From positions 33,182 through 97,181 of the forward strand of contig CAZUGA010000014.1 in NCBI GenBank assembly GCA_964619885.1: a stretch of 64,000 nucleotides of DNA, given 5' to 3'. This DNA comes from CAZUGA01 sp964619885 (GTDB lineage Bacteria; Pseudomonadota; Gammaproteobacteria; Methylococcales; UBA1147). The notes under the pieces are model-generated. The model saw only the letters and a program-made list of their open reading frames with translations, did no database searches and was not told the origin of the DNA. Below are positions 1 through 8,561 of this stretch, piece after piece (position 1 is the stretch's first letter; each line of letters starts with the position of its first letter). Both the position numbers and the translations under genes were made by a program.

Positions 1-1290
1 ACAATCGAGATGCATTACTGCATTATTATCGGCATAAAGAAATTCATCTTGGGAATGTTTAACCACAAATCGGGAAGCACCAAACCAATAAAATAGATGC
101 ACGCCTATATTTCTGCGACTAATCCCTAGGTTTAGAGTATAAGCACCAGGTCGAAAGTTAGGGGTTTTGACTTGTACCTGAATACAGTACTTCCCGGTTT
201 TAACACGAGGCAACGGCAGTCCCTGCTCGTAACTATCGATCACCGTTATGAATCTATAATGCACAGCATCGATAGTAAAACGAAGTAACAACTCCTCGAG
301 TGGTTCCTTTACGTCTATGTCAGCTTCAATCAGAAACGACTCCTTAAAACTAAATTCATCTATTGCTTCTCCCATCGATGCACGAAGTAACTTGACCGAA
401 GTGCAAATAACATCTCCCGTACCACCCTTTGAATGTCCATACTCTGGATCAATCTGGTCTTCAGAATCAGCATCATTATGTGCAGCAACCGCTTGTTCAA
501 ATTGTGTGCTTGATGCAACCGCGTTGCGGGAATTTTGATCATCATAAGCTCGGATAATGTCTTCAACCGGACCATCAACCAATACGCCCCCTTTATCCAT
601 AAAGAATCCACGATCACATATTGCCCAAATGGCTCCTGGAGAATGAGACACCAATATAATCGCTGTACCTTGACGTTTTAACTTTAAAATATAATCAAAA
701 CATTTCTTTTGGAAATTTAAATCGCCAACCGCCAATACCTCGTCCATCAACAAAATATCCGGTGAACTCAATGCAGCCACGGCAAACCCCAGACGCACGT
801 ACATGCCGCTTGAGTAATTTTTAATCGGAAGATCTATAAATTGACCCAATTCGGCGAAAGCTACGATTTCATCCATAAGACCATCAATTTCTTCGGTGCT
901 TAATCCCAATAAGGCACCATTAACATAAACATTCTCACGGCCACTGAGCATCGGTGCAAAACCAGCGCCAGCCGCAATCAATGCGCCGACTCTGCCGCGC
1001 ATTTGGACTCGCCCCGCATCCGGCGCATAAACACCATTTAAGATGCGTAACAATGTGGTTTTACCGCAACCATTTACCCCCATGATGCCCAACGCCTCGC
1101 CGCTGAACAGTTCAAAACCGACATCTTTTACAGCCCAAAATTCGCCTTCACGCAATTCACCGGAATGAGATTGCCGTCCAAGTAACTTACCACCAATATC
1201 GCGTAGTCCGTATTTCATGGACTGTCGCAAGGTCAGACCAAATTTTTTGGAAACCCCCTGTGCTCTGATTGCCCAAAGTTTTTCGTTCAT
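1..1290 (-). CDS. wzt: Polysaccharide ABC transporter ATP-binding protein (Wzt), C-terminus beyond the window
   Basis: Cytoplasmic ATPase of an ABC exporter that moves an undecaprenyl-linked glycan across the inner membrane. The reading frame from the ATG at 1290 stays open to base 1 (430 codons), so the 3' end is missing. The nucleotide-binding domain shows a Walker A motif GVNGCGKTT near residue 69, a signature region YSSGM near residue 159 (a variant of LSGGQ, as usual in Wzt) and Walker B LLMDEVLAVGD just after it. Residues beyond about 260 form a beta-rich region like the Wzt_C domain, which in O8/O9a-type systems binds the modified non-reducing end of the chain. The start overlaps the stop of wzm by 4 bp (ATGA), so the two are translationally coupled. 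Family assignment is firm; which glycan is exported is unknown. Confidence 0.93.
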   Translation of the reverse strand, partial: MNEKLWAIRAQGVSKKFGLTLRQSMKYGLRDIGGKLLGRQSHSGELREGEFWAVKDVGFELFSGEALGIMGVNGCGKTTLLRILNGVYAPDAGRVQMRGRVGALIAAGAGFAPMLSGRENVYVNGALLGLSTEEIDGLMDEIVAFAELGQFIDLPIKNYSSGMYVRLGFAVAALSSPDILLMDEVLAVGDLNFQKKCFDYILKLKRQGTAIILVSHSPGAIWAICDRGFFMDKGGVLVDGPVEDIIRAYDDQNSRNAVASSTQFEQAVAAHNDADSEDQIDPEYGHSKGGTGDVICTSVKLLRASMGEAIDEFSFKESFLIEADIDVKEPLEELLLRFTIDAVHYRFITVIDSYEQGLPLPRVKTGKYCIQVQVKTPNFRPGAYTLNLGISRRNIGVHLFYWFGASRFVVKHSQDEFLYADNNAVMHLDC

Positions 1291-2144
1291 AACCGTTCGG
1301 CAACTTTGTCTTTGATAAGGTAGAAGGCGTGTACACCCAAAAACAACAGAATAAAAGCCACCATCGTGGCCAATGAATACCCGAATGGTGCAGAAATATC
1401 ACCGGATACAATAATTTCACGTGGTGTATTTATGAGGTAGGTAAGCGGATTCCACTGCACAACGGAACGCAGAAACGGATGTTCAAATTCAGCGGTGTAA
1501 ACAACCGGGGTAATATACATTGCTAGCGTGAAAACTGTGGTAAAAATACCTGTCACATCACGAGCCACCGATCCGACGACCGCAAGAAAAAGCCCAATTC
1601 CCATACCTAGTACGATAATGGGCAAGACTGCCAACGGATAAAGTATCACCCAGGGGGAGGGTATTAACTTGAAAAACAAAAGCAAAAATAGCAGGACAAC
1701 CAGATTGACCAACAAATTGTAGAAAATATTGGCCAACCCGGTTACCGCTAGGCTAATCGTAGGTATATTGGTTCTCATCACCAGATCAGCATTATTAATA
1801 AGCCCAACAGAAACAACTGCCATTGAGCTCATCAGCAAACCCCAAATAGTTGTACCAATATACACGTACACCGGGTAAGGGATTCCCATATTGCCGGGAT
1901 TCAGTATCCCTGTTGACTGCATGAAAACAAAACTGGCAATACCGATTAGCGGTGTCAGCACAACCCAAAAATAACCCAATAACTTCTGCCTGAAACCGGC
2001 GACAAAATCCCGAACAAATAAGTGCCAAATCACGTGCCTGGACCAAAAAAGCTCTCGATAGGCCAGCTGTAATGACGCCAGTGGAGTTAATATTTCTCCG
2101 CTCGCCTCATAGGTCCTTACAGTTTTCGATGCGTTATTATCCAT
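1287..2144 (-). CDS. wzm: Polysaccharide ABC transporter permease (Wzm, ABC-2 type)
   Basis: Inner-membrane subunit of the exporter, 285 aa, of normal length for the family. About six hydrophobic helices follow a soluble N-terminus; the first segments contain WHLFVRDFVAGFRQKLLGYFW, a typical ABC-2 amphipathic entry followed by helix 1, and a membrane segment lies near the C-terminus (GYSLATMVAFILLFLGVHAF). It starts with ATG at 2144 and overlaps wzt by 4 bp, forming a transporter pair. By family knowledge Wzm forms a homodimeric channel with two Wzt subunits. The gene is 15 bp downstream of the methyltransferase gene at 2160-3032 and probably shares its transcript. Confidence 0.93.
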   Translation of the reverse strand: MDNNASKTVRTYEASGEILTPLASLQLAYRELFWSRHVIWHLFVRDFVAGFRQKLLGYFWVVLTPLIGIASFVFMQSTGILNPGNMGIPYPVYVYIGTTIWGLLMSSMAVVSVGLINNADLVMRTNIPTISLAVTGLANIFYNLLVNLVVLLFLLLFFKLIPSPWVILYPLAVLPIIVLGMGIGLFLAVVGSVARDVTGIFTTVFTLAMYITPVVYTAEFEHPFLRSVVQWNPLTYLINTPREIIVSGDISAPFGYSLATMVAFILLFLGVHAFYLIKDKVAERL

Positions 2145-2159
2145 GTACTCTACTCAGTG

Positions 2160-3032
2160 TCAGTTCGTCGCTGCAATCGGTTTTTCGGCTAGAAACGAAT
2201 AGAGCCTGCCCGGTGTATGATCATGAAGGTTCATTCTCGCAACTCGCCATGACATTAAAAACCTGCCGATAAAATGAGAAGAACTAAAAATCTTCTGTGT
2301 GATCATTTCGCCAAATATTTTAGCCACTGAACCTGTACAGTAGTCATACATTTGTTCATCGGTCATCGGAAAATAATTGATTGGCGAATCCAGTGGCGCC
2401 ATTGTGCGGGTAATATTTAATCCCGACATTGCAATTGCCGATAGATATTCTTCCAGCAAATAAGCGTTTTCTCCACCGTAATATTTGTGCAGCGGATGAC
2501 TATCTAAAAATGCAGGCAGATCTTCAGGTTCACTGATCACATGCTCCCGTGTAGCAATCATAAGGCCACCTGGTTTTAAAACACGATATATTTCACGACA
2601 GGTTTTCCCCAAGTCTTTCGCATGGTGCAGAGCTTGTCGACAATTCACCACATCAAAATTATTATCTTCAAACGGCAAATTTTCAGAATATTCGCTAACG
2701 ATAGATATAGGTAAATTACTTTGTTTTATTAGTGAACGTATGGCTCCCGAGCCGACGAGTTCCCCCGGATCCGGCTCAAGCGCCGTTACCGTCCAACCGT
2801 CTCGTGCCAGCGCATAACTGCTAATGCCCCTCCCTGCAGCCAAATCCAGGGCGTTTCCTTTCGATTTAGGAATCGGAAGCAGCTCGGCAATGGATTTCCA
2901 TTCAACGCTTTGCCAAAACCGTTCCGCGCTCTCCAGGAGTGGGTCATCGAAATAGCAGGCACGCACCAATTCTTGCTGGTCTGGTTGATTGCGCAACCAT
3001 TGAACCGATTCTTCCCAACTCATTAGTCCCAT
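2160..3032 (-). CDS. SAM-dependent methyltransferase, class I
   Basis: 290 aa. Motif I, the SAM-binding glycine loop, is seen as LDLAAGRGISSYALA around residues 60-75, followed by an acidic residue at the end of strand 2 (ALEPDP) and a motif-III-like segment FDVVNCRQALHHAKD. This is the Methyltransf_11 pattern of small-molecule methyltransferases. The substrate cannot be read from sequence. Being next to the Wzm/Wzt genes, a role in methylating the exported glycan or its terminal residue is a reasonable inference. ATG at 3032; 27 bp downstream of the FkbM-like gene in the same direction. Confidence 0.85.
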   Translation of the reverse strand: MGLMSWEESVQWLRNQPDQQELVRACYFDDPLLESAERFWQSVEWKSIAELLPIPKSKGNALDLAAGRGISSYALARDGWTVTALEPDPGELVGSGAIRSLIKQSNLPISIVSEYSENLPFEDNNFDVVNCRQALHHAKDLGKTCREIYRVLKPGGLMIATREHVISEPEDLPAFLDSHPLHKYYGGENAYLLEEYLSAIAMSGLNITRTMAPLDSPINYFPMTDEQMYDYCTGSVAKIFGEMITQKIFSSSHFIGRFLMSWRVARMNLHDHTPGRLYSFLAEKPIAATN

Positions 3033-3059
3033 AGGTTCTGTATTCTTCTGTTTTAGGTC

Positions 3060-4031
3060 CTAAGCTTGTGTCTTGTCCAGTTGGCTGAGGTTAGTTGTCG
3101 AACCATCCAATATATTGATAACGGTAAGATCAATAATTTGCTGTTTACGTTCTATCCCCCCAAGAAAATTTAACTTCCCGGCGGCATCCCTTGAATCGCG
3201 AAAACTCGACTCAACATATGCCTCCTTTGACGAAAGCGGAGCAAGCCGCCCCAATCGATCTTTGCGTACAAAAAACAAATTATTCCCTGCGCTATTGGAA
3301 CAAATTAGCGCATAACCTTTACTTTCTGCCAGGTGTTCAAATGCTCTGATTGAAGCCCCCCAATACAGGCAAGAATAATGTGCTATTTCACGTTGGAACG
3401 CCGGTTCATAGGGAATTGTAATGGCATGTCGATCTCCAAACACACTATTCCATTCAACAACGACGATCACAGGGTTAACGACTTGAATGCGCTCCCAAAC
3501 CCAATAATCATTGCCATCGATATCAATACTCAATATACCAATATCACCACTGAATCCTGCATCTCCACAAAGCCGATTGATATTATCTCTATCTATCCAT
3601 GCATCTACCGCGGTTAAATCATACCGCCAATAAATATCCTGACCCCGAACGAAATCCATATATTGCTCGCTTCCATCTAGTATTAAGCCCTTCCAATGAT
3701 CATTCATCAACAGAAAACGAGTGTTGGACTCTAGATAGTTCTGCACTCCCAGTTCTATAAATATCCTTTCCTGCGGTAATACTCCACTTTCTCTGATTAG
3801 GTATTGGAGGATGCCATCTTCACCAAATTGTGAAAAAACTTTAAATTCTGCATCCTGAACATTTTTCAATGGCGCCCGATCAACATTCTGCAGCGCAAGA
3901 GTACGGCCTTGCAAAATCAATAAATGTTCGTTCTTTTCTTTGATCGCGGCGATTGATTGTGAAAGTGAAACATCCAACCGAGCTGCAATTAGTGTTGAAT
4001 ACTTTTGCAATAATTTGTCCAGGTATAACAA
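3060..4031 (-). CDS. FkbM-like putative methyltransferase
   Basis: 323 aa starting at a TTG (4031) that has a good Shine-Dalgarno sequence (GAGGG, 6 nt upstream) and no ATG or GTG between it and the upstream in-frame stop. The region from about residue 65 contains FSQFGEDGILQYLI, FIELGVQN, a segment GLILDGSEQYM, and ILSIDIDGNDYWVWE. This resembles proteins annotated as FkbM-family or hypothetical glycan-associated methyltransferases; FIELGVQ would replace the SAM-binding glycine loop. The N-terminal 50 residues look coiled-coil-like. Function and substrate are not proven. It lies in the minus-strand run between the acyltransferase and methyltransferase genes. Confidence 0.75.
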   Translation of the reverse strand: MLYLDKLLQKYSTLIAARLDVSLSQSIAAIKEKNEHLLILQGRTLALQNVDRAPLKNVQDAEFKVFSQFGEDGILQYLIRESGVLPQERIFIELGVQNYLESNTRFLLMNDHWKGLILDGSEQYMDFVRGQDIYWRYDLTAVDAWIDRDNINRLCGDAGFSGDIGILSIDIDGNDYWVWERIQVVNPVIVVVEWNSVFGDRHAITIPYEPAFQREIAHYSCLYWGASIRAFEHLAESKGYALICSNSAGNNLFFVRKDRLGRLAPLSSKEAYVESSFRDSRDAAGKLNFLGGIERKQQIIDLTVINILDGSTTNLSQLDKTQA

Positions 4032-4056
4032 TGCGGTCCCTCTTTATGCTATTGAT

Positions 4057-4692
4057 TCAAATTTGATAGGCCGAATTAGGAATATTTGCCGATTTATCTA
4101 TCGGCGTAATCATAGGCGTAACCTGACACCGATACAGCGAATCTGGCGGTACATCTTGAGTGACGATCGACCCGGCCGCTATGACACTGCGTTTGCCGAT
4201 GGTCACTCCGCGCAAAATCGTGGCTCCAAAACTAACCCAAACATCGTCCTCAATCACGACTGGAGTAGATTGAACACCTGGAAGTTCATCTGTAGTTCGA
4301 GGATGGCCTTTTTCGATCAGCTGCCTGTAATGCTCATGGCGCTCTAGATGGTCCATAGAATGGGCCGTGCCATCATGAATATTCACGTCATGAGCGATAA
4401 GCACACGGTTACCAATTGAAATCGAATTCATCGACCAAATCTCAGTACGCACGCCTACATAAGACCAGTCTCCGATAGATATACGGCCACCATGCGCATA
4501 TATCAATAAGCGCCCTCTAACATGCGTATTATTGCCTATCGATATTCGGTCGGCGTGGCCGGATAGATTATTGATTTCTGCTTCGGACGTAAGTTGTGCG
4601 CCGACACCGATTCGACAATCTTGAGTATTTTCTGTGGCTTCATGCTGCCCTTTAAACCTCTTATAAAAGGGAATTTTATCAATGAAACGCAT
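4057..4692 (-). CDS. Hexapeptide-repeat (left-handed beta-helix) acetyl/acyltransferase
   Basis: 211 aa from the ATG at 4692; an upstream TTG at 4713 would add seven residues. Isoleucine-rich hexapeptide turns run through the protein (for example ISIGNNTHV, ISIGDWSYVGV, ISIGNRVLIAHDVNIHDG, VVIEDDVWVSFGATILRGVTIGKRSVIAAGSIV). His in the NIHDGTAH segment is the likely catalytic-type residue of WcaF/NodL/CysE-like enzymes. It probably transfers an acetyl group from acetyl-CoA to a sugar of the exported glycan. The start overlaps the end of the glycosyltransferase gene upstream by 14 bp, which points to coupled translation. Confidence 0.88.
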   Translation of the reverse strand: MRFIDKIPFYKRFKGQHEATENTQDCRIGVGAQLTSEAEINNLSGHADRISIGNNTHVRGRLLIYAHGGRISIGDWSYVGVRTEIWSMNSISIGNRVLIAHDVNIHDGTAHSMDHLERHEHYRQLIEKGHPRTTDELPGVQSTPVVIEDDVWVSFGATILRGVTIGKRSVIAAGSIVTQDVPPDSLYRCQVTPMITPIDKSANIPNSAYQI

Positions 4693-5650
4693 TATAAATT
4701 TTTCTCGCTGCAATTTTTGCCAAATTCTTGAGTTTCCATTGAATACCGTTAACCGGCATCTTCTGCAATGGGTCGTTGGATTCTGGCCGAAAAAAATCTT
4801 CTAATTGGGTCAGATGCAACGCCTTATATTCAATTCTTGACGGAAAAACCGGTATTGCAGGAAAACCGACATCTGTTAATTCTGAAATTGCTTCTTGCCC
4901 CGAAAAACCAGTATCTCCACAATGAACTCCGGATCCATCGAAACCTCCATTCCAAACCAGGCTATCTCGCGGATAGCAAACGAGTCCACGACATCTTGAT
5001 ACCGCGTACCACCATAAAATTCCCCAGGAATCATTGCGCCCCGCCAAACGATCTGCAAGCATGCTGGAAAAGGCGCAAGTTCCATTCAAATCAAAAAGCC
5101 GAACCCATTCCGGATCAGACCGCGCCTCAGTCAAACCAATAGGCTGCCAAGAAAAATGTTGCCAAGCCCGTTGCCACGTCGCCCATCCCCAAGTGGACGT
5201 GACCGGCAGTAGAAAAACATCATTTATTATATTCGTCGGACTACTAACCGTAAAACCACCCACCTGCATGACTCTTTCATCGTTTTGGTATCGATCGAGC
5301 GCTTCGAGCATATAATGCAGGAAATCTGCGGCCACAACCAAGTCGTCTTCCAAAACAATAACGCATCCGTATCGCGAACAAAGTTCTGTCACTCCAGAGA
5401 CTATCGACTTAGCTAATCCGTAGTTCTCATTACGTATCACTATATTTGCACTGAATTCATCCGCCCTTTCTTTTAATAATATCCGAGTCGCATCGACTAG
5501 ATTACGGTTAGCGCCTTCCCGCGGCCCGTCGGAAAAAAAATAGAAATCACATTCATCTATTCTGCGACACTTTGATAGTGCATCAAGTATTCTTTGCGTA
5601 TGCTGGGGGCGATTATAGGTAAACAGTGCTACCGGCGTTTTTCTAATCAA
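4679..5650 (-). CDS. GT-A type glycosyltransferase (GNT-I-like, EDD motif)
   Basis: 323 aa beginning at TTG 5650; the start is supported by alignment with the paralogue at 12162-13088, whose N-terminus has the same layout (APIVLFVYNR versus TPVALFTYNR). The conserved acidic motif VLEDDLV at about residues 98-105 is the metal/nucleotide-sugar site expected in GT-A folds, and NYGLAKSIVSGV precedes it. Further shared blocks include STWGWATWQRAW. It likely adds one sugar to the lipid-linked glycan on the cytoplasmic side. The donor and linkage are unknown. No strong Shine-Dalgarno sequence is visible before the TTG. Confidence 0.84.
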   Translation of the reverse strand: MIRKTPVALFTYNRPQHTQRILDALSKCRRIDECDFYFFSDGPREGANRNLVDATRILLKERADEFSANIVIRNENYGLAKSIVSGVTELCSRYGCVIVLEDDLVVAADFLHYMLEALDRYQNDERVMQVGGFTVSSPTNIINDVFLLPVTSTWGWATWQRAWQHFSWQPIGLTEARSDPEWVRLFDLNGTCAFSSMLADRLAGRNDSWGILWWYAVSRCRGLVCYPRDSLVWNGGFDGSGVHCGDTGFSGQEAISELTDVGFPAIPVFPSRIEYKALHLTQLEDFFRPESNDPLQKMPVNGIQWKLKNLAKIAARKIYNAFH

Positions 5651-5695
5651 AATATGAATGTCTTATTATGTGCGAGATTATAAACGAACCTATCA

Positions 5696-6838
5696 TCAAT
5701 ACCAGGGACATTCTGGTTTGGGGGCACCGAAATCAACTGCTTCGATACAATCGATCATATATCTTCCGGCAACCTTTGGAGATAACAAAGCACCAATTTC
5801 GTTCGCCTTGATTTTCCATTGAGCCAACTTATCAAGATTGTTTGAAATATCGTTAATGAGGTGAGCTAATTCCTTGTAGTCACCGACTGAAAATACAGCG
5901 CCTGCTCCACTGCCCTTCACCAAATCCGAAGAACCCGCTCCGGAACTCACCAATACCGGTACACTTTGTAGTAGAGCTTCATTGACAACAACCCCCCAAC
6001 CATCGTAACGGCTGGGTAAGACAAGCAAATCATAATTTTTGATTACACTTTGCGCCTGTCCAAAAGGAATAACGCCTCGATAGCGAATCTTATCGTTCAA
6101 TTTTTCGCGCCAGAAACTTATTCCCCCGGGACCGTATAAATCTAACTCAATATCCACCCCCTGATCTAGACACCTCTGTACCGCCCTAATAACCTCGTCG
6201 ATTCCTTTGACATGGACCAACGCACCGACAAACACGATAGACACACTCGGTTTGGATTCAAACACCAGATTTTCCTGATCCAACTCGAATCGGGGAACAC
6301 AGTATGCGAAAGGAAATAAGTATTGATCTGAAAATCCGGCCGTCTTAAATTGTTGTTTAGCGCGGGATGAAATCGTAAAAACCGGTTTGATCCTTGAGCC
6401 GATCAACATACCTATCATTTTGTACATTGTCGGTCTAATCAACGCCTTTAATTTGCCCAACCATTGGGCTTGCTCTGCGTAAATACCAAGTGGTGTATAT
6501 GAATAAGCCTCCGTAATTAATCCAATTCTGATTCCACGCAGCAACGCGTACAATATAAAAATAATAAATCTTCGATCTGACCAAAGGCCAACGAAAAGAT
6601 GGATCGCATCGGCATTTTCACGGAGCAATCGGAATCCTTGTACGATACCGTACAGTCCCTCCAATGTGTAAACCGAAAGTCCGTCCGTATTGGGCTTTTT
6701 CCAACCCTGTTTTACACGGGCGTCCAATTGCTCTACACCGACTATAATTTTTATCGGATGGCCTGCACACTCCTGTAATTCTCGAAGCGTAAAAACTTGA
6801 TGATCGGTCAATACGTTCTGCCAGGTAACAATCTTCAT
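5696..6838 (-). CDS. Glycosyltransferase family 4
   Basis: 380 aa, a GT-B fold retaining transferase. The C-terminal half carries SIVFVGALVHVKGIDEVIRAV, a Rossmann-type nucleotide-sugar domain, and LLVLPSRYDGWGVVVNEALLQSVPVLVSSGAGSSDLV, the standard GT4 E-x7-E region. The N-terminal half lacks a clear LPPTGG motif. ATG at 6838 overlaps the stop of the preceding glycosyltransferase gene by 4 bp (ATGA), so the two enzymes are made together and probably act in sequence. The sugar donor is not deducible. Confidence 0.9.
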   Translation of the reverse strand: MKIVTWQNVLTDHQVFTLRELQECAGHPIKIIVGVEQLDARVKQGWKKPNTDGLSVYTLEGLYGIVQGFRLLRENADAIHLFVGLWSDRRFIIFILYALLRGIRIGLITEAYSYTPLGIYAEQAQWLGKLKALIRPTMYKMIGMLIGSRIKPVFTISSRAKQQFKTAGFSDQYLFPFAYCVPRFELDQENLVFESKPSVSIVFVGALVHVKGIDEVIRAVQRCLDQGVDIELDLYGPGGISFWREKLNDKIRYRGVIPFGQAQSVIKNYDLLVLPSRYDGWGVVVNEALLQSVPVLVSSGAGSSDLVKGSGAGAVFSVGDYKELAHLINDISNNLDKLAQWKIKANEIGALLSPKVAGRYMIDCIEAVDFGAPKPECPWY

Positions 6839-8016
6839 ACTTTAATCGCACCCGGATCTAAAAAATCAAGTAACGCTTGACCTACATTTTTTAGCCCACA
6901 TAGAGAATCTACCTTCTGTTTACCCCGGCAAGCAATCTTCTGGGCTGCCATTGGCTGTAATACGATTCGGGTAATAGTTTCCGCAAGCTCTGTTGAGGAT
7001 TCTGACTGCAAAAGATAACTATCCTCTTCACCAAATATTTCCACTACATCACTGACCGCCACGGATACCAATAACAAGCCAGAAGCCGCAATCTCGATGG
7101 TTTTGGATGGAAACGTTGTACGCCCCATTTCACTGCTAGAACGTTTCAGACATAATCCAATATGGGCGGACTCCAGCAGTTGCAAATAAGCGGCTCGGTT
7201 GATTTCCCCCAGGAACTCTACATTTTGAATTCGCCGCGCAAGTGCATTTAGATCAGCCGCCATCGGACCTTTACCGGTTACGACAAACCTCAGTTTTGCC
7301 ATAACTTCTGGGCGCTTACTATTGAGTTCGCGCACAGCATCGATAAAACACTGGACCCCGGTTTCCTGCATCAAACTGCCACCGAACAGCACTATCAAAG
7401 GCGCTGACCATTTACGCTCGATGCGTGGTCTATCAGCAACTCCGTAGCAAGCCATTTGACGTTTCTGCCCAGTTTGTTTACCTAGACCTAAACTGGCGAG
7501 CAAAGCCCCACTATCGCAAACTCGATCAAACAAGAAACGCTGCATTTTATTCCGCAAACCGGCTAAACCCCGTTCAGATTCTACGAATGCTCCATCTTCC
7601 AGATCCAAATAACATCGCACCCCTTGAAAACGCGCAATTAAAGCCGCCGGCAAAGCGTGCCATTGCCGATTGTAAACCACCAAAACCGATGGCCCTTTAC
7701 CCGTTAGCCCTACTATCGCTTTTAGCAGCGATACGGCGGTTATCATATGGGTTAGTATCGGAATATGACAAAATCGTGCGTAGTAAATCGGGATACCTTC
7801 CACCCGCTTGACAAATGGCACATGACAACGCCTGCTGCGATTCTGCCGCCCGCGCCCCATACTCAGTATGACCGCATCACCACCGACGGATTTCAACCCG
7901 CGCCAAAGCCCGAGAACTTTGTTAGTTGCAGCCGGGCTATCCGTACCAATTTGCCTGCTTTGCTTGGTTTGATCATCCAACGCATTGCAAAGAAATATAA
8001 ATCTAGTCTTTGCCAT
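6835..8016 (-). CDS. Glycosyltransferase family 4-like
   Basis: 393 aa from ATG 8016 (MAKTRFIFLCNALDD). The open frame continues upstream to 8139, but that part is arginine- and tryptophan-rich without family resemblance and overlaps the acyltransferase gene; the internal ATG leaves a 14-bp overlap typical of this locus. C-terminal features include LIVLFGGSLMQETGVQCFIDAV and TFPSKTIEIAASGLLLVSVAVSD, in the place of the GT4 nucleotide-sugar domain. N-terminal VLVVYNRQWHALPAALIAR fits the acceptor domain. It overlaps the next glycosyltransferase gene by 4 bp. Confidence 0.86.
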   Translation of the reverse strand: MAKTRFIFLCNALDDQTKQSRQIGTDSPAATNKVLGLWRGLKSVGGDAVILSMGRGRQNRSRRCHVPFVKRVEGIPIYYARFCHIPILTHMITAVSLLKAIVGLTGKGPSVLVVYNRQWHALPAALIARFQGVRCYLDLEDGAFVESERGLAGLRNKMQRFLFDRVCDSGALLASLGLGKQTGQKRQMACYGVADRPRIERKWSAPLIVLFGGSLMQETGVQCFIDAVRELNSKRPEVMAKLRFVVTGKGPMAADLNALARRIQNVEFLGEINRAAYLQLLESAHIGLCLKRSSSEMGRTTFPSKTIEIAASGLLLVSVAVSDVVEIFGEEDSYLLQSESSTELAETITRIVLQPMAAQKIACRGKQKVDSLCGLKNVGQALLDFLDPGAIKV

Positions 8017-8506
8017 CACTTTCAAAAAAACGAATGGGTTTCGCCGGCACCCCCGCCGCCACACAGTTTTCCGGCAGGCTAGCATTAACCAAAGAACCCG
8101 CCCCGACAACGGTTCCACGGCCAATTCTAACACCGCCAAGAACAGTTGAACGCGTACCGATCCAACAACCGTCTTCGATATAAATATGATCGCAACGACC
8201 GGGCCCGGCTCGCCTTTCGCTATCGCCTATATCATGCGTACCGACAATAAAAGTAACTTCGGGTGCGATGTCGCATTTTTGACCGATGGAGATCACTGCA
8301 TCGTTTACCGAATAAAAACGGCAGCCTGGCCCGACCCATGTCGATGCGCCAATCTGGATGAACCCATGACCGTAAAAACCGCCCATACCATTAATTTTCG
8401 CGTCGTCACCCACCTGCACCCCAGCAAGTTTTAATAACCCGCGTTTAAACGCAAAACATCGGGAGATCGGCAGCACCAAGAAAACGAAGTTGACAATATA
8501 ACGCAC
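8003..8506 (-). CDS. Hexapeptide-repeat acyltransferase (WcaF/WbbJ-like)
   Basis: 167 aa starting with GTG at 8506, with an AGG sequence about 9 nt upstream. Left-handed beta-helix repeats include AKINGMGGFYGHGFIQIGAS, AVISIGQKCDIAPEVTFIVGTHDIG, and IYIEDGCWIGTRSTVLGGVRIGRGTVVGAGSLVNA, with a C-terminal AAGVPAKPIRFF that is characteristic of sugar O-acetyltransferases. The His of GTHDIG is the likely catalytic base. A second acetyltransferase beside the gene at 4057-4692 suggests two acylated positions on the glycan. It is followed by a glycosyltransferase with a 14-bp overlap. Confidence 0.9.
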   Translation of the reverse strand: MRYIVNFVFLVLPISRCFAFKRGLLKLAGVQVGDDAKINGMGGFYGHGFIQIGASTWVGPGCRFYSVNDAVISIGQKCDIAPEVTFIVGTHDIGDSERRAGPGRCDHIYIEDGCWIGTRSTVLGGVRIGRGTVVGAGSLVNASLPENCVAAGVPAKPIRFFESDGKD

Positions 8507-8561
8507 GCTTTTTACCTATTTTTTAATGTCCAGTATCGATTCAAATTCAATCTTCGCGTTA

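Noticed and set aside
8017..8139. N-terminal extension of the GT4-like gene up to 8139
   Set aside because: The extra 41 residues are Arg/Trp-rich, lack family similarity and overlap the acyltransferase gene; ATG 8016 gives the standard start.
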